DNA of 22,896 nt, from assembly GCA_031359995.1 (NCBI GenBank), contig JANMAT010000158.1, positions 1 through 22,896 on the forward strand, in the 5' to 3' direction. The notes under the pieces are model-generated. The model saw nothing but the letters and a program-made list of their open reading frames with translations, searched no databases and was not told where the DNA came from. Positions within the stretch are counted from its first letter, which is position 1. Every line of letters starts with the position of its first letter. Below, one piece after another: positions 1 through 6,639 of the stretch. Source of the stretch: JANMAT01 sp031359995. Its GTDB lineage: Bacteria; Actinomycetota; Acidimicrobiia; Acidimicrobiales; Ilumatobacteraceae. Position numbers and translations under genes: made by a program.

Positions 1-74
1 CGAGGGGTGTCACCTGTCTGCAGAGCCACGATTCCCCCACGCGAAGTACGAACAGCTCGGTCGACCGCAGGTGT

Positions 75-218
75 TCAGGCGACGTGGAGGTACCGGCGGA
101 GGGCTTCGCGGATGATCTCGCTGGTCGTGGTGTCGTCGGCGCTGGCGCGTGCTTCGACGGCGGCACGGAGTTCGGGGTCGAGGCGCACGGGGATGACCTC
201 GGCGGGTCCCGATCCCAT
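75..218 (-). CDS. Small ribbon-helix-helix (CopG/ParD-like) antitoxin-type protein
   Basis: A 47-aa ORF. It opens with a short basic strand-like segment (VIPVRLDPELRAAVEARA), followed by a Ser/Thr-rich turn (DDTTTSEIIREALRRYL) that ends in a helix. This strand-helix-helix pattern, with the SEIIREALRRYL signature, is typical of RHH DNA-binding proteins, many of which are antitoxins that repress their own operon. The ATG at 218 is the only good start I see; reading upstream in frame gives no nearby ATG or GTG, and there is no clear Shine-Dalgarno. A partner toxin would normally lie directly downstream, which is beyond the left edge of the window; the 74 bases left hold no start codon for it. 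The fold assignment is strong for such a short protein. The antitoxin role is inferred from the family. Confidence 0.7.
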   Translation of the reverse strand: MGSGPAEVIPVRLDPELRAAVEARASADDTTTSEIIREALRRYLHVA

Positions 219-613
219 GGGCGGGCGACCGCCGCGCGGTCGGAGCGAGCACGAGCGTTCGCACGGGTGCGTCTTCGTCGCCCAGGTCAGCGACCGCCAG
301 CGCGTGAGCGATCGCGTGCGGCACGGGTCGTGAAGTCAGACGTTGAACCCCAGGGCCGAGTCGCAACCAGCACCACGGCACCACTGAGCTTCCGAGCCCT
401 CACCCGAGCGCTCACGGTGGTGAGCGTCGTTACTGGGTGACGACCGCACGAGGATGACGACGAGCGCCGCTGACGCGGGAAGGTGCTCGAACCTGCCGGC
501 CTGGCCAGACGGGCTCTTGCGGTTGTCTTGCCCGGCTCTTGTTGGAGCACTTCGTGTCCGGACCGATGAAACAGGTGTCGATCCATCGGTGATGGTGTCC
601 CTGAGGAGGAACG
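219..613. other. Intergenic stretch, divergent leader region
   Basis: This lies between the minus-strand RHH gene and the plus-strand micropeptide pair. Open frames cross it on both strands, but none has a ribosome-binding site or recognisable protein features, and I see no RNA gene. The right half, from about 480, holds the stem-loops described separately. Promoters for both directions are expected here, but I cannot point to convincing -10/-35 boxes. Confidence 0.4.
483..590 (+). promoter_or_regulatory. Possible structured 5' leader RNA upstream of the micropeptide/GGDEF-EAL genes
   Basis: Several complementary segments lie in the 130 bases ahead of the first micropeptide. GTGCTC (483-488) pairs with GAGCAC (545-550). 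Inside it CGGGC (510-514) pairs with GCCCG (530-534), and CTGGCCAG (501-508) is self-complementary. A separate hairpin pairs ACCGATG (562-568) with CATCGGT (584-590) across a 15-nt loop containing GAAACAGG. The last stem ends about 14 bases before the GAGGAGG ribosome-binding site of the first micropeptide. I looked for core elements of known c-di-GMP riboswitches (GGGCAAACC, ACGCAAAGC) and did not find them. It may be a new leader or chance pairing in GC-rich DNA. Confidence 0.3.
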
Positions 614-709
614 GTGAAGCGAGTTCGAAAGTGGTCGAGCGGACGGGTTGCGACAGCAATCGGTCTGGTGACGGCCGTCGTGGCGTTCAGCGCCCCGAGG
701 AAGTGGTGA
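614..709 (+). CDS. Micropeptide 1 (31 aa), hydrophobic, ending in SAPRKW
   Basis: A 31-codon ORF starting at GTG 614 behind a strong Shine-Dalgarno (GAGGAGG at 603-609). The N-terminus is basic (MKRVRKW), then comes a hydrophobic stretch (VATAIGLVTAVVAF, about residues 12-25), and the protein ends abruptly in SAPRKW and TGA. This is the shape of a signal-peptide-like or single-pass membrane peptide with a short exposed tail. It is followed after 4 bases by a second ORF with the same design and nearly the same C-terminus, which is the main reason to believe both are real. I know no named family. Plausible roles, all inferred, are an exported signal peptide, a membrane co-factor of the GGDEF-EAL protein encoded downstream, or a leader peptide controlling it. 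Confidence 0.6.
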   Translation: MKRVRKWSSGRVATAIGLVTAVVAFSAPRKW

Positions 710-713
710 GGGG

Positions 714-812
714 GTGAACAACTTGACGAAGGCCCATGTGTTCCGTTTGACCATGGTCGTCGGTGGCGTGGCCGCTGCCGTGGCTGCGTTTGCTGCACCC
801 CTGAAGTGGTGA
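714..812 (+). CDS. Micropeptide 2 (32 aa), paralogue ending in AAPLKW
   Basis: A 32-codon ORF from GTG 714, with GAGGGG immediately upstream (708-713); a TTG at 723 is an alternative start. It has a basic/polar head (MNNLTKAHVFRL), a hydrophobic core (MVVGGVAAAVAAFA, residues 14-27) and the tail APLKW before TGA. Aligned from the C-terminus with micropeptide 1, the pattern is AF-(S/A)-AP-x-KW-stop in both, although the DNA and N-termini differ. This suggests selection on the tail rather than a recent duplication. The gene lies just upstream of a strong hairpin and then the GGDEF-EAL gene on the same strand. Function unknown; see the findings for the signalling hypothesis. Confidence 0.6.
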   Translation: MNNLTKAHVFRLTMVVGGVAAAVAAFAAPLKW

Positions 813-821
813 TGAGGTGAC

Positions 822-858
822 GTGACGTGCGGGTCGCCGTCGGCGACCCGCACGTCAC
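822..858 (+). terminator. Perfect 17-bp hairpin between the micropeptides and GGDEF-EAL gene
   Basis: GTGACGTGCGGGTCGCC (822-838) is followed by a GTC loop and its exact reverse complement (842-858). There is no T-tract, as is common for actinobacterial intrinsic terminators. It lies 9 bases after the second micropeptide stop and 55 bases before the GTG start of the GGDEF-EAL gene, so it can act as a terminator or attenuator that lowers expression of the downstream pair relative to the micropeptides. Confidence 0.7.
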
Positions 859-913
859 CACCGGGTTCCCCGCTGTCGTCGTCCGCCCCGTCTCCAGGCT
901 GAGGAGTCCTGTC

Positions 914-2950
914 GTGGCTATCACCCGCCGCAACGCGGCACTCAACCTCTACATAGCGGCAGTCACCGCGGCGGGTATCGCCGTGGTCGTCGGCATGGTC
1001 GGACGATCTGATCTCGGCCGCTTGGCCGGTCGCGATCCCCGAGTGTTCTGGTTGTTCTTCGCACTGTTCGTCGCCGGGGAGCTCCGGCCCCTCGCGTGGC
1101 TGTCGGGCCGGGAAGGCGGCGAGATCACTGCGTCGTGGACGTTCAGTCTCGGTCTGCTCTGCCTCGCGCCGGCCGGAGTTGCCGTCGGGCTCGTCGCGGT
1201 CGCGAGCGCCGCGTTGGAGCTTCGTGCGGGGAAGCCGCTGCGACGCGTGGTGTTCAACACGATGCAGGTCTCGCTCGCACTGGCGGTGGCGGTCCGCATC
1301 CTCGAGTGGCTTGGTGGTAGCGGTTCCCTGTGGCAACCGGAGGGACCGGGGATCATGTGGGTCGTGGCCGTCCTCGGCGCTGGTCTTGCTGCGCTCGTGG
1401 TCAACGCCGCGCTGACGTGTGTGGTGCTGGCCCTGAGCCATCAGCTCCCTCTCGTCGATGTGGCCCGCGATGCTGCGAGCTCGGACTGGGCGCTCGATCT
1501 GTTGCTGGTGGCGATGACCCCGGTGCTGGTGGTCGTGTCGGTGCGCTCCCTCGTCGTGATCCCGATGTTGCTCATCGTCATCGCCGGCGTGTACCTGAGC
1601 GCCAGGGTCGGTCTGAACCACCGTCACGAAGCCACCCACGACCTCCTGACCGGTCTGCCCAACCGGCGCATGTTCTTCCAGCAAGCGGCGCTCTCGTTGA
1701 AGGCCGCCCAGACCCGCGAACGCCTCATGGCCGTGATGGTCATCGACCTCGACGGGTTCAAGGAGATCAACGACCGGCTCGGACATGCCGTCGGTGACCT
1801 CGCCCTGCGCCATGTGGCCAGTCGTCTCGTGGCCAATCGACGCTCGGCGGACGTCGTCGCCCGACTCGGTGGTGACGAGTTCGTCGTGCTCCTCGGTGGC
1901 GCCGTCGACGAGGAGTCGGCCCGCGCTACCGCCGACCGGCTCGTCGAGGCCTTCAAGGAACCGCTGCTCGTCGATGGCGTACCCGTCACCGTGGGCGGGA
2001 GCGTCGGCCTCGCCCTCTATCCGATCCACGGCGAAGACATCGACACGCTGCTCGCCCACGCCGACGCCGCGATGTACCAGGCCAAGACGGGCCGACTCGG
2101 CGTCCACCTCTACGACAGCGTCCTCGACCGCAACGGCCCGACCCGGCTCGGGCTCCTCAACGAGCTCCGACGTGCGGTCAGCACCCAGGACGAGCTCACG
2201 CTGTGCTACCAACCGAAGATCGACCTCGCCACCCGCACCGTGTGCGGCGTCGAAGCGCTCATCCGTTGGAACCACCCCACCCGAGGGCACCTCGTCGCCG
2301 GCCACTTCATGCCGATCGCCGAACAGACCGAGCTCATGGATGACATCACCACGTTCGTGCTCCAACGGGCGGCCGCGCAAGCGTCGCACTGGTACCAGAA
2401 CGGCTTCGATCTCCCGGTCGCCGTGAACATCTCGGCCCGCAACCTCATGCAGTACCGCTTCCCGGAGGTGGTCGCCGAGATCCTCGAGTTCTATCGCCTG
2501 CCAGCAGACCGGATCGAGCTCGAGATCACCGAGAACACCGTCACCAGCGACCCGGTGCGGGCCGAGATCGTGCTCGGTCGCTTGAAGCAGCTGGGGGTCC
2601 ACATCTCGGTCGACGACTTCGGTACCGGCTACAGCTCGCTCGCCCACCTACGCAGCCTGCCCATCGACGCCATCAAGATCGACCGCTCGTTCGTGAAGGA
2701 CCTGTGCACCAACCAGGGGGACCAGGTCATCGTGCGCTGCATCATCGATCTCGCCAACAACCTCGGACTCCTGAGCATCGCCGAAGGCGTCGAGGACGCA
2801 GCCACCCAGGCGTTGTTGCACGACATGGGCTGCCCGATCGCGCAGGGCTACTACCTCGGCATGCCGAGCCGCCCCGACGCGATCGAGCAGCAGGTACACG
2901 CCCGGGCGCTCCTCGCCCCCGCATCGTTCACCTCGGATGCCGAATCATGA
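914..2950 (+). CDS. Membrane-bound bifunctional diguanylate cyclase/phosphodiesterase (GGDEF-EAL)
   Basis: This protein makes and/or degrades cyclic di-GMP at the membrane. I chose GTG 914 (678 aa) because GAGGAG lies 8 bases upstream, while an in-frame start at 827 would fall inside the 17-bp hairpin. Residues 1-230 hold about six hydrophobic segments with short loops, a MASE-like integral membrane sensor rather than a PAS domain. The GGDEF domain spans about 240-400 with an intact GGDEF motif (319-323) and a canonical inhibitory-site RxxD (310-313) five residues before it. The EAL domain spans about 410-665 with EAL (447-449), DDFGTGYSS (567-575) and an EGVE motif, so both activities look possible. 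The stop overlaps the start of the DUF5317 gene (ATGA), implying coupled translation. The signal sensed by the membrane part is unknown. Confidence 0.95.
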   Translation: MAITRRNAALNLYIAAVTAAGIAVVVGMVGRSDLGRLAGRDPRVFWLFFALFVAGELRPLAWLSGREGGEITASWTFSLGLLCLAPAGVAVGLVAVASAALELRAGKPLRRVVFNTMQVSLALAVAVRILEWLGGSGSLWQPEGPGIMWVVAVLGAGLAALVVNAALTCVVLALSHQLPLVDVARDAASSDWALDLLLVAMTPVLVVVSVRSLVVIPMLLIVIAGVYLSARVGLNHRHEATHDLLTGLPNRRMFFQQAALSLKAAQTRERLMAVMVIDLDGFKEINDRLGHAVGDLALRHVASRLVANRRSADVVARLGGDEFVVLLGGAVDEESARATADRLVEAFKEPLLVDGVPVTVGGSVGLALYPIHGEDIDTLLAHADAAMYQAKTGRLGVHLYDSVLDRNGPTRLGLLNELRRAVSTQDELTLCYQPKIDLATRTVCGVEALIRWNHPTRGHLVAGHFMPIAEQTELMDDITTFVLQRAAAQASHWYQNGFDLPVAVNISARNLMQYRFPEVVAEILEFYRLPADRIELEITENTVTSDPVRAEIVLGRLKQLGVHISVDDFGTGYSSLAHLRSLPIDAIKIDRSFVKDLCTNQGDQVIVRCIIDLANNLGLLSIAEGVEDAATQALLHDMGCPIAQGYYLGMPSRPDAIEQQVHARALLAPASFTSDAES

Positions 2951-3621
2951 TCGTCGTCGTCGCCCTCGCCGCCGTTGCCGTCGGAGCCGTCGGGATCGGT
3001 GGCGACCTCCGAACCCTCGCCGAACTCCGGGTCCATGCGGTGTGGGCCGCCGTCTTGGCGCTCGTGCTGCAGATCGGCATCATCAACGTCTTCGAACACC
3101 GGGTACCCCACGCCATCGCCGTAGGCATCCATCTCCTGTCCTACGGGTTCGCCGGCTGGTTCGTCGTCGCCAACCGCCGGATCCGCGGGCTCAGGATCGT
3201 TGCACTCGGCGCGGTCTTGAACCTCGCCGCCATCGCGGCGAACAACGGAGTGATGCCAGCCTCCCCCGACGCCGCGCGCATCGCCGGCCACGACCGTGCC
3301 AGCGTCAAGTTCGTCAACTCCATCAGCACCCCGGACGCCCACCTCGCCTTCCTCGGCGACATCTTCGCCATCCCCGCCCGCTACCCGCTCGCCAACGTGT
3401 TCAGCATCGGCGACATCGTGCTGGTCGCCGGAGCCGCGCTGGTGCTCCACACCGCGAGCCGACCGCGACGACACGCCCCCATCGCCCCCACTCAACGAGC
3501 CTTCCGGCTGGTCAGCGAACCGCTCACCAGGGCGAAGAGCGACGGAAGCATCGCGCCCTGCATGTTCGGTGAGCCGGCGATGGGGGCCGCCGCCGAGCGC
3601 AATGGGCAACATCCCAGGTGA
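2947..3621 (+). CDS. DUF5317-like integral membrane protein
   Basis: A 224-aa protein starting at ATG 2947 in a 4-bp overlap with the GGDEF-EAL gene. Hydrophobic segments lie at about residues 1-16, 30-50, 55-78, 82-100 and 155-173. The order of short segments, the ANNGVMPASPDAARIAG stretch after the fourth helix and the IGDIVLVAGAAL helix match my memory of the DUF5317 family. The C-terminal 50 residues are basic, low in hydrophobicity and probably cytoplasmic. Members have no known biochemical role. The translational overlap suggests that it works with, or tunes, the upstream c-di-GMP enzyme at the membrane. The family name is from memory, not a search. Confidence 0.75.
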   Translation: MIVVVALAAVAVGAVGIGGDLRTLAELRVHAVWAAVLALVLQIGIINVFEHRVPHAIAVGIHLLSYGFAGWFVVANRRIRGLRIVALGAVLNLAAIAANNGVMPASPDAARIAGHDRASVKFVNSISTPDAHLAFLGDIFAIPARYPLANVFSIGDIVLVAGAALVLHTASRPRRHAPIAPTQRAFRLVSEPLTRAKSDGSIAPCMFGEPAMGAAAERNGQHPR

Positions 3622-3724
3622 GGTATCAAACCGGGCTCGTGTACCAAGCCGTCGGCCTCGACGCGTGAGCGCCGTACGCTGATGGTCTCGGTCCGAGCGG
3701 TCACATCGGCTGACGGGGTCACAG

Positions 3725-4249
3725 TCAGTCGAGCGCAGCGATGAGCTCGCTGACCGGTGGCCGCGCATCTGGCGTCGACGGAAGTGACAGGTAGCGGAGC
3801 GTGCCGTGGCGGCTGATGACGGCGTCGGCGCCGAGTTGGTGGATGTCCTCGGTGGGCCGATGCAGCCGTCGGCCGGCGCGGATCAGTCTTGCGTACATCC
3901 GGATGGTGCCCAGCGACCAGACCTGGCGGTTCGTGCCGCGCTCGGCGCCGAGCAGTTCGTAGAGGACTCGGTCGGTGTCAGCGACGACATCAAAGGGGAG
4001 TCGAAGGTGAGCCCGGTAGGCGGCCAATCGTTCGGGGGTGGCGAAGGTGACGACGGCGATCCTGGCGTCACCGAACTGGTCGAGGTGGTCGCGCACGGCG
4101 ATCACGTGTTCTTGGCAAGGCAGTCAAGCCAGGTGCCGGTGCAGGACCAGCACAAGTGGTCGGCCACGCATCTCGGCTGTGCGCCAAGGCCGACCCTGAT
4201 GGTCGACGAGTTCGATGTCGGGAAACGGGTCGCCGACGTGGAGGATCAT
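3725..4249 (-). CDS. Peroxiredoxin-like (AhpC/TSA) protein, candidate selenoprotein with UxxC (TGA codon 42)
   Basis: Read from ATG 4249 (GGAGAG 5 bases upstream; 4-bp ATGA overlap with the preceding gene), this is a 174-codon thioredoxin-fold gene interrupted once, by TGA at 4126-4124. The protein begins MILHVGDPFPDIELVD, has the strand RPLVLVLHRHLA, then TGA, then LPCQEH and a normal peroxiredoxin-like remainder (IAVVTFATPERL; VVADTDRVLYELLGAERG). In this family the position reads RHxxCxxCxEH. The TGA therefore replaces precisely the first, redox-active Cys, giving UxxC, a known selenoprotein pattern. A hairpin at 4105-4085 fits bacterial SECIS rules. Without recoding, only a 126-aa piece from GTG 4105 lacking the active site would be made. 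The alternative is a TGC-to-TGA nonsense mutation or sequencing error. The flanking frame is intact on both sides. Confidence 0.75.
4085..4105 (-). promoter_or_regulatory. Candidate bacterial SECIS hairpin
   Basis: On the minus strand, GTGATCGC (4105-4098) pairs with GCGACCAC (4092-4085), with one A-C mismatch, around the 5-nt loop CGTGC. The stem begins 18 nt and the apical loop 26 nt after the in-frame TGA (4126-4124). Known bSECIS elements sit immediately downstream of UGA with an apical loop about 16-37 nt away and a G among the first two loop bases; here the second loop base is G. The element lies inside the coding region, as expected in bacteria. Confidence 0.5.
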
Positions 4250-4467
4250 GGCGTCTCTCCAATCCGATCGTTCTTCGGAACCACGGCCGCCGGTTGACCT
4301 TCAGCGTGCCGCTGGGTGCCGGCCCCAGCACCCGGACACAGCCTGCGCTCGGTCGACCACGCCGACGTCACGTCGACGGTCTCGGTGGGTTTGGTCGCGT
4401 TGCCGTTCGCGGCGGATCGGACGAACGCTGCAGCGTGCGCGGGTTCACCCAGATCGCTCATCTTCAT
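4246..4467 (-). CDS. Unknown 73-aa protein linking two coupled genes
   Basis: The ATG at 4467 overlaps the stop of the NlpC/P60 gene (ATGA), and its own TGA overlaps the ATG of the peroxiredoxin-like gene (ATGA at 4249-4246). It thus fills the gap between them exactly. The sequence starts MKMSDLGEPAHAAAFVRSAA and is rich in Ala, Thr, Arg and Gly, with a single Cys and no hydrophobic segment or motif I recognise. The double overlap is the main support. It may be a real small protein, or a translated spacer that carries ribosomes to the peroxiredoxin-like start. Confidence 0.45.
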   Translation of the reverse strand: MKMSDLGEPAHAAAFVRSAANGNATKPTETVDVTSAWSTERRLCPGAGAGTQRHAEGQPAAVVPKNDRIGETP

Positions 4468-5669
4468 CCCGGTCGGGCCGCGCCTACGACGTTTCGACCG
4501 CTGAGTGGGCTCATCTTGACGACCTCGCCGGTGCGAGGGGCTTGCACGATGTTGCCGCTACCGATGTACATACCCATGTGGCCGAGGTCGACGTTGAAGA
4601 ACACCAGGTCGCCGGGTTGCAGCTGATCGAGCGGGACGTGGGGGAAGGCGCTGAACTGGGACACGGTGTAGTGCGGCATGCTGATGCCAGCATGGCCCCA
4701 GGCCCATTGGGTCAGCCCGGAGCAGTCGAACGTGTCCGGTCCGTTCGTCCCGAACACGTACGGCTTGCCGAGTTGACGCAGTGCTTCGGCGACAGCGATG
4801 CCTGCAGCCGGTGACGTGGGCGGGATCGGGATGTTCACGGGCGCTGGGGTGCCGGTCGAGGCGCTTGGACGATTGCGTCCCGGGTTCGCGGCCCCCGCGG
4901 CGGGGGTCGTTGCGGCGGCGCGGTTGGCGGCGGCGAGCCGGGCTGCGGACTCGGCACGCTTGATCTGGTCAGCGCGTTGTCGAGCCGCCAGCTCAGCGGC
5001 CTGCTTGGCTTGCTCCGCGCGTTGACGGGCCGCCGCCGCGGCCTCGGCCGCCGCCTCTTGCCGGGCCTGCTCGGCCGCCACGGCCACAGCGAGGTCCCGG
5101 TCGACCGATGCCGCCAGTTTCGTGAGCTTCGTCTGGGTACGGTCGATCTCGCCTCGATCGGCCGCGATGGACGCTACCAGCTGACGTTGCCGGGCCAGGC
5201 GGGCATCGAGGTCGCGGGTGGCGCGATCGATGTCCTGGTGCGCTGCTCGTAGCTGATCGAGGACGTCGGTCTGGTCGCCGAGCACGACTGGCGCGTACCC
5301 GCGGCGAAGGCCGGCCTCGTTGGCACCGTCTGCGGCGATGAGCCCGGCGAGTCCGCCCGTGTCGTCGCCGTGCATGTACGAGTTGACCGCAAGGTTGGCC
5401 AACCGCTGCTGGAGAGCTCCGACAGCCGTTCGTTGACTGTCGAGTGTCTGGGTGCTGGTCGCAAGCTGCTGTTCCAACGTCGTCAGCTCATCACTGGCCT
5501 GCTTCGATCGCTCGTTGAGTTGTTCGGCGCGCTGGGTGAGCCGCTCACGTTCGGTCGCGATGCGCTTCGCTTCAGCTTGCTTGTCGCCTACGGCATCGGC
5601 CAGCGCAGGCAGACCACGACCCACGACGACGCCGATGATCAGCAGGGTGATCGAGAGCCGGTGCCTCAT
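4464..5669 (-). CDS. Secreted NlpC/P60 peptidoglycan endopeptidase with coiled coil
   Basis: A 401-aa protein. It has an N-terminal signal peptide (residues 1-25, ending PALADA) and a long Gln/Glu/Arg/Ala coiled coil (about 28-115 and 130-260) of the PcsB/RipA kind. A Pro/Thr linker leads to the C-terminal NlpC/P60 domain (about 288-401). Catalytic Cys316 lies in DCSGL and His364 in LGHMGMYIG. The third polar position appears to be Gln376 in VQAPRTG, where His is common. Such enzymes cut stem peptides outside the cell. The start codon overlaps the stop of the lipoprotein gene upstream and the stop overlaps the 73-aa ORF, so it belongs to a tightly coupled operon with envelope metal/redox proteins. 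That is an unusual setting for a wall hydrolase. Confidence 0.92.
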   Translation of the reverse strand: MRHRLSITLLIIGVVVGRGLPALADAVGDKQAEAKRIATERERLTQRAEQLNERSKQASDELTTLEQQLATSTQTLDSQRTAVGALQQRLANLAVNSYMHGDDTGGLAGLIAADGANEAGLRRGYAPVVLGDQTDVLDQLRAAHQDIDRATRDLDARLARQRQLVASIAADRGEIDRTQTKLTKLAASVDRDLAVAVAAEQARQEAAAEAAAAARQRAEQAKQAAELAARQRADQIKRAESAARLAAANRAAATTPAAGAANPGRNRPSASTGTPAPVNIPIPPTSPAAGIAVAEALRQLGKPYVFGTNGPDTFDCSGLTQWAWGHAGISMPHYTVSQFSAFPHVPLDQLQPGDLVFFNVDLGHMGMYIGSGNIVQAPRTGEVVKMSPLSGRNVVGAARPG

Positions 5670-6580
5670 GCCACGTCGACGGTGAAAGCGGCAGTGTGCA
5701 CCGTGTCGCCGGTAGCGAACTGCAGGAACAGCCGATATCGCCCGGCGCGAGGGGCCCTCGCGGTAAAGGACAGTTCGGGGCCGGGACCGTCGTCGGGATG
5801 CAGATGTGTGTACCCGAGGGTGCGCTGCTCGAGGGCCACCAGGTGTCCACCGGCACCGAGGTACTCGGTGATCCCGGTTGCTGGGGCGCCATCCCGGTCG
5901 ATGGTGAACGTCAACGGCTGGTCGGCGGTGAAGCTCAGGGTGCCGTCGAGGGTGATGTCGTACCCGTCGACGTTGACGCTGTGTGCCGGGGCGGGCAGCG
6001 CCGCATCGGCGGGGGCGCTACCAGGGATCTCGAGATCAGCTCCTAACGCGACGCGCGCCGAGGAGGTGCCGGGCACGATCGGCGTGACGTCCGCGATGAG
6101 GTGCCAGCGTCCCGGCGTAGAGAAGTCAATATCGACGGACCACGTGCCATCGGCCGCGAGTGCCGGATGCCGGTGCTGGTAACCAGTCAGATCACGACGG
6201 ACAGCGATGAGATGCATCTTCTTGGTCTGCTCGACTTGGGCGTCGAGCACAGGGGCGCCCTTCGGGCCGGTGACGACCAAGGTGATCGGCAGACGTCCGA
6301 CGCCGGTCGGTCGAGTCTTCACCGTGAGCGTGAACCCGAACTCGCTGTTACGGGTCCCGTCCCCGATCGGTCCACCCATCCCGTCCATGCCGGGCATGGG
6401 CGCCATGGTCCCATGGTCCATCCCAGCCATCGGATCCGACCCTGCGTCCGCGGTGCTCGACGACTCCGCTGCCGCTGACGTAGCGGTGTTCAAGTTGCCG
6501 CCGTGCCCACACGCCGCCAATGCCACCGCCGCAACCGTGACGACGGCCGCGCGCGCAACAGTTCTCCAACTGTTTGTCAT
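5666..6580 (-). CDS. Met/His-rich copper-associated lipoprotein
   Basis: I chose ATG 6580 (AGGAG 6 bases upstream), giving 304 aa; longer frames upstream lack a ribosome-binding site. A lipobox LAAC places the lipidated Cys at residue 24. Residues 51-70 contain a Met/Asp/His cluster (MAGMDHGTMAPMPGMDGMGG), as found in extracellular Cu(I)-binding proteins. The rest appears to be two beta-rich repeats, each with a strand like LTVKTRPTG or LTFTIDRDG followed by a His patch (MHLIAVRRDLTGYQHRHP; LVALEQRTLGYTHLHP). The repeated layout suggests duplicated cupredoxin- or Ig-like domains binding metal. It is probably anchored on the outer face of the membrane. Metal identity is inferred from the motifs and from the DUF305 and P1B-ATPase neighbours. 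Confidence 0.75.
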   Translation of the reverse strand: MTNSWRTVARAAVVTVAAVALAACGHGGNLNTATSAAAESSSTADAGSDPMAGMDHGTMAPMPGMDGMGGPIGDGTRNSEFGFTLTVKTRPTGVGRLPITLVVTGPKGAPVLDAQVEQTKKMHLIAVRRDLTGYQHRHPALAADGTWSVDIDFSTPGRWHLIADVTPIVPGTSSARVALGADLEIPGSAPADAALPAPAHSVNVDGYDITLDGTLSFTADQPLTFTIDRDGAPATGITEYLGAGGHLVALEQRTLGYTHLHPDDGPGPELSFTARAPRAGRYRLFLQFATGDTVHTAAFTVDVA

Positions 6581-6639
6581 GCCAACACTCCTGTTTCGAA
6601 GACGAGATCGACGACACCAACCGAGAACCGGCGGTGGAT

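Noticed and set aside
10..384. 124-codon minus-strand frame over the RHH gene as a possible toxin
   Set aside because: No ribosome-binding site and no recognisable motif, and it overlaps the better supported RHH gene in another frame.
483..590. Known c-di-GMP riboswitch
   Set aside because: Conserved aptamer core sequences and the tetraloop-receptor layout were not found; only generic stems are visible.
287..2647. 786-codon open frame on the minus strand opposite the GGDEF-EAL gene
   Set aside because: Composition is Asp/His/Arg/Gly-rich with no domain. It mirrors the real gene's codon pattern in high-GC DNA, where the plus strand has complete GGDEF and EAL motifs.
4103..4126. Peroxiredoxin-like gene as a simple truncated gene starting at GTG 4105
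   Set aside because: That start would drop the first strand and the whole active site. The upstream 41 codons are in frame, family-like, and fixed by a Shine-Dalgarno and an ATGA overlap.
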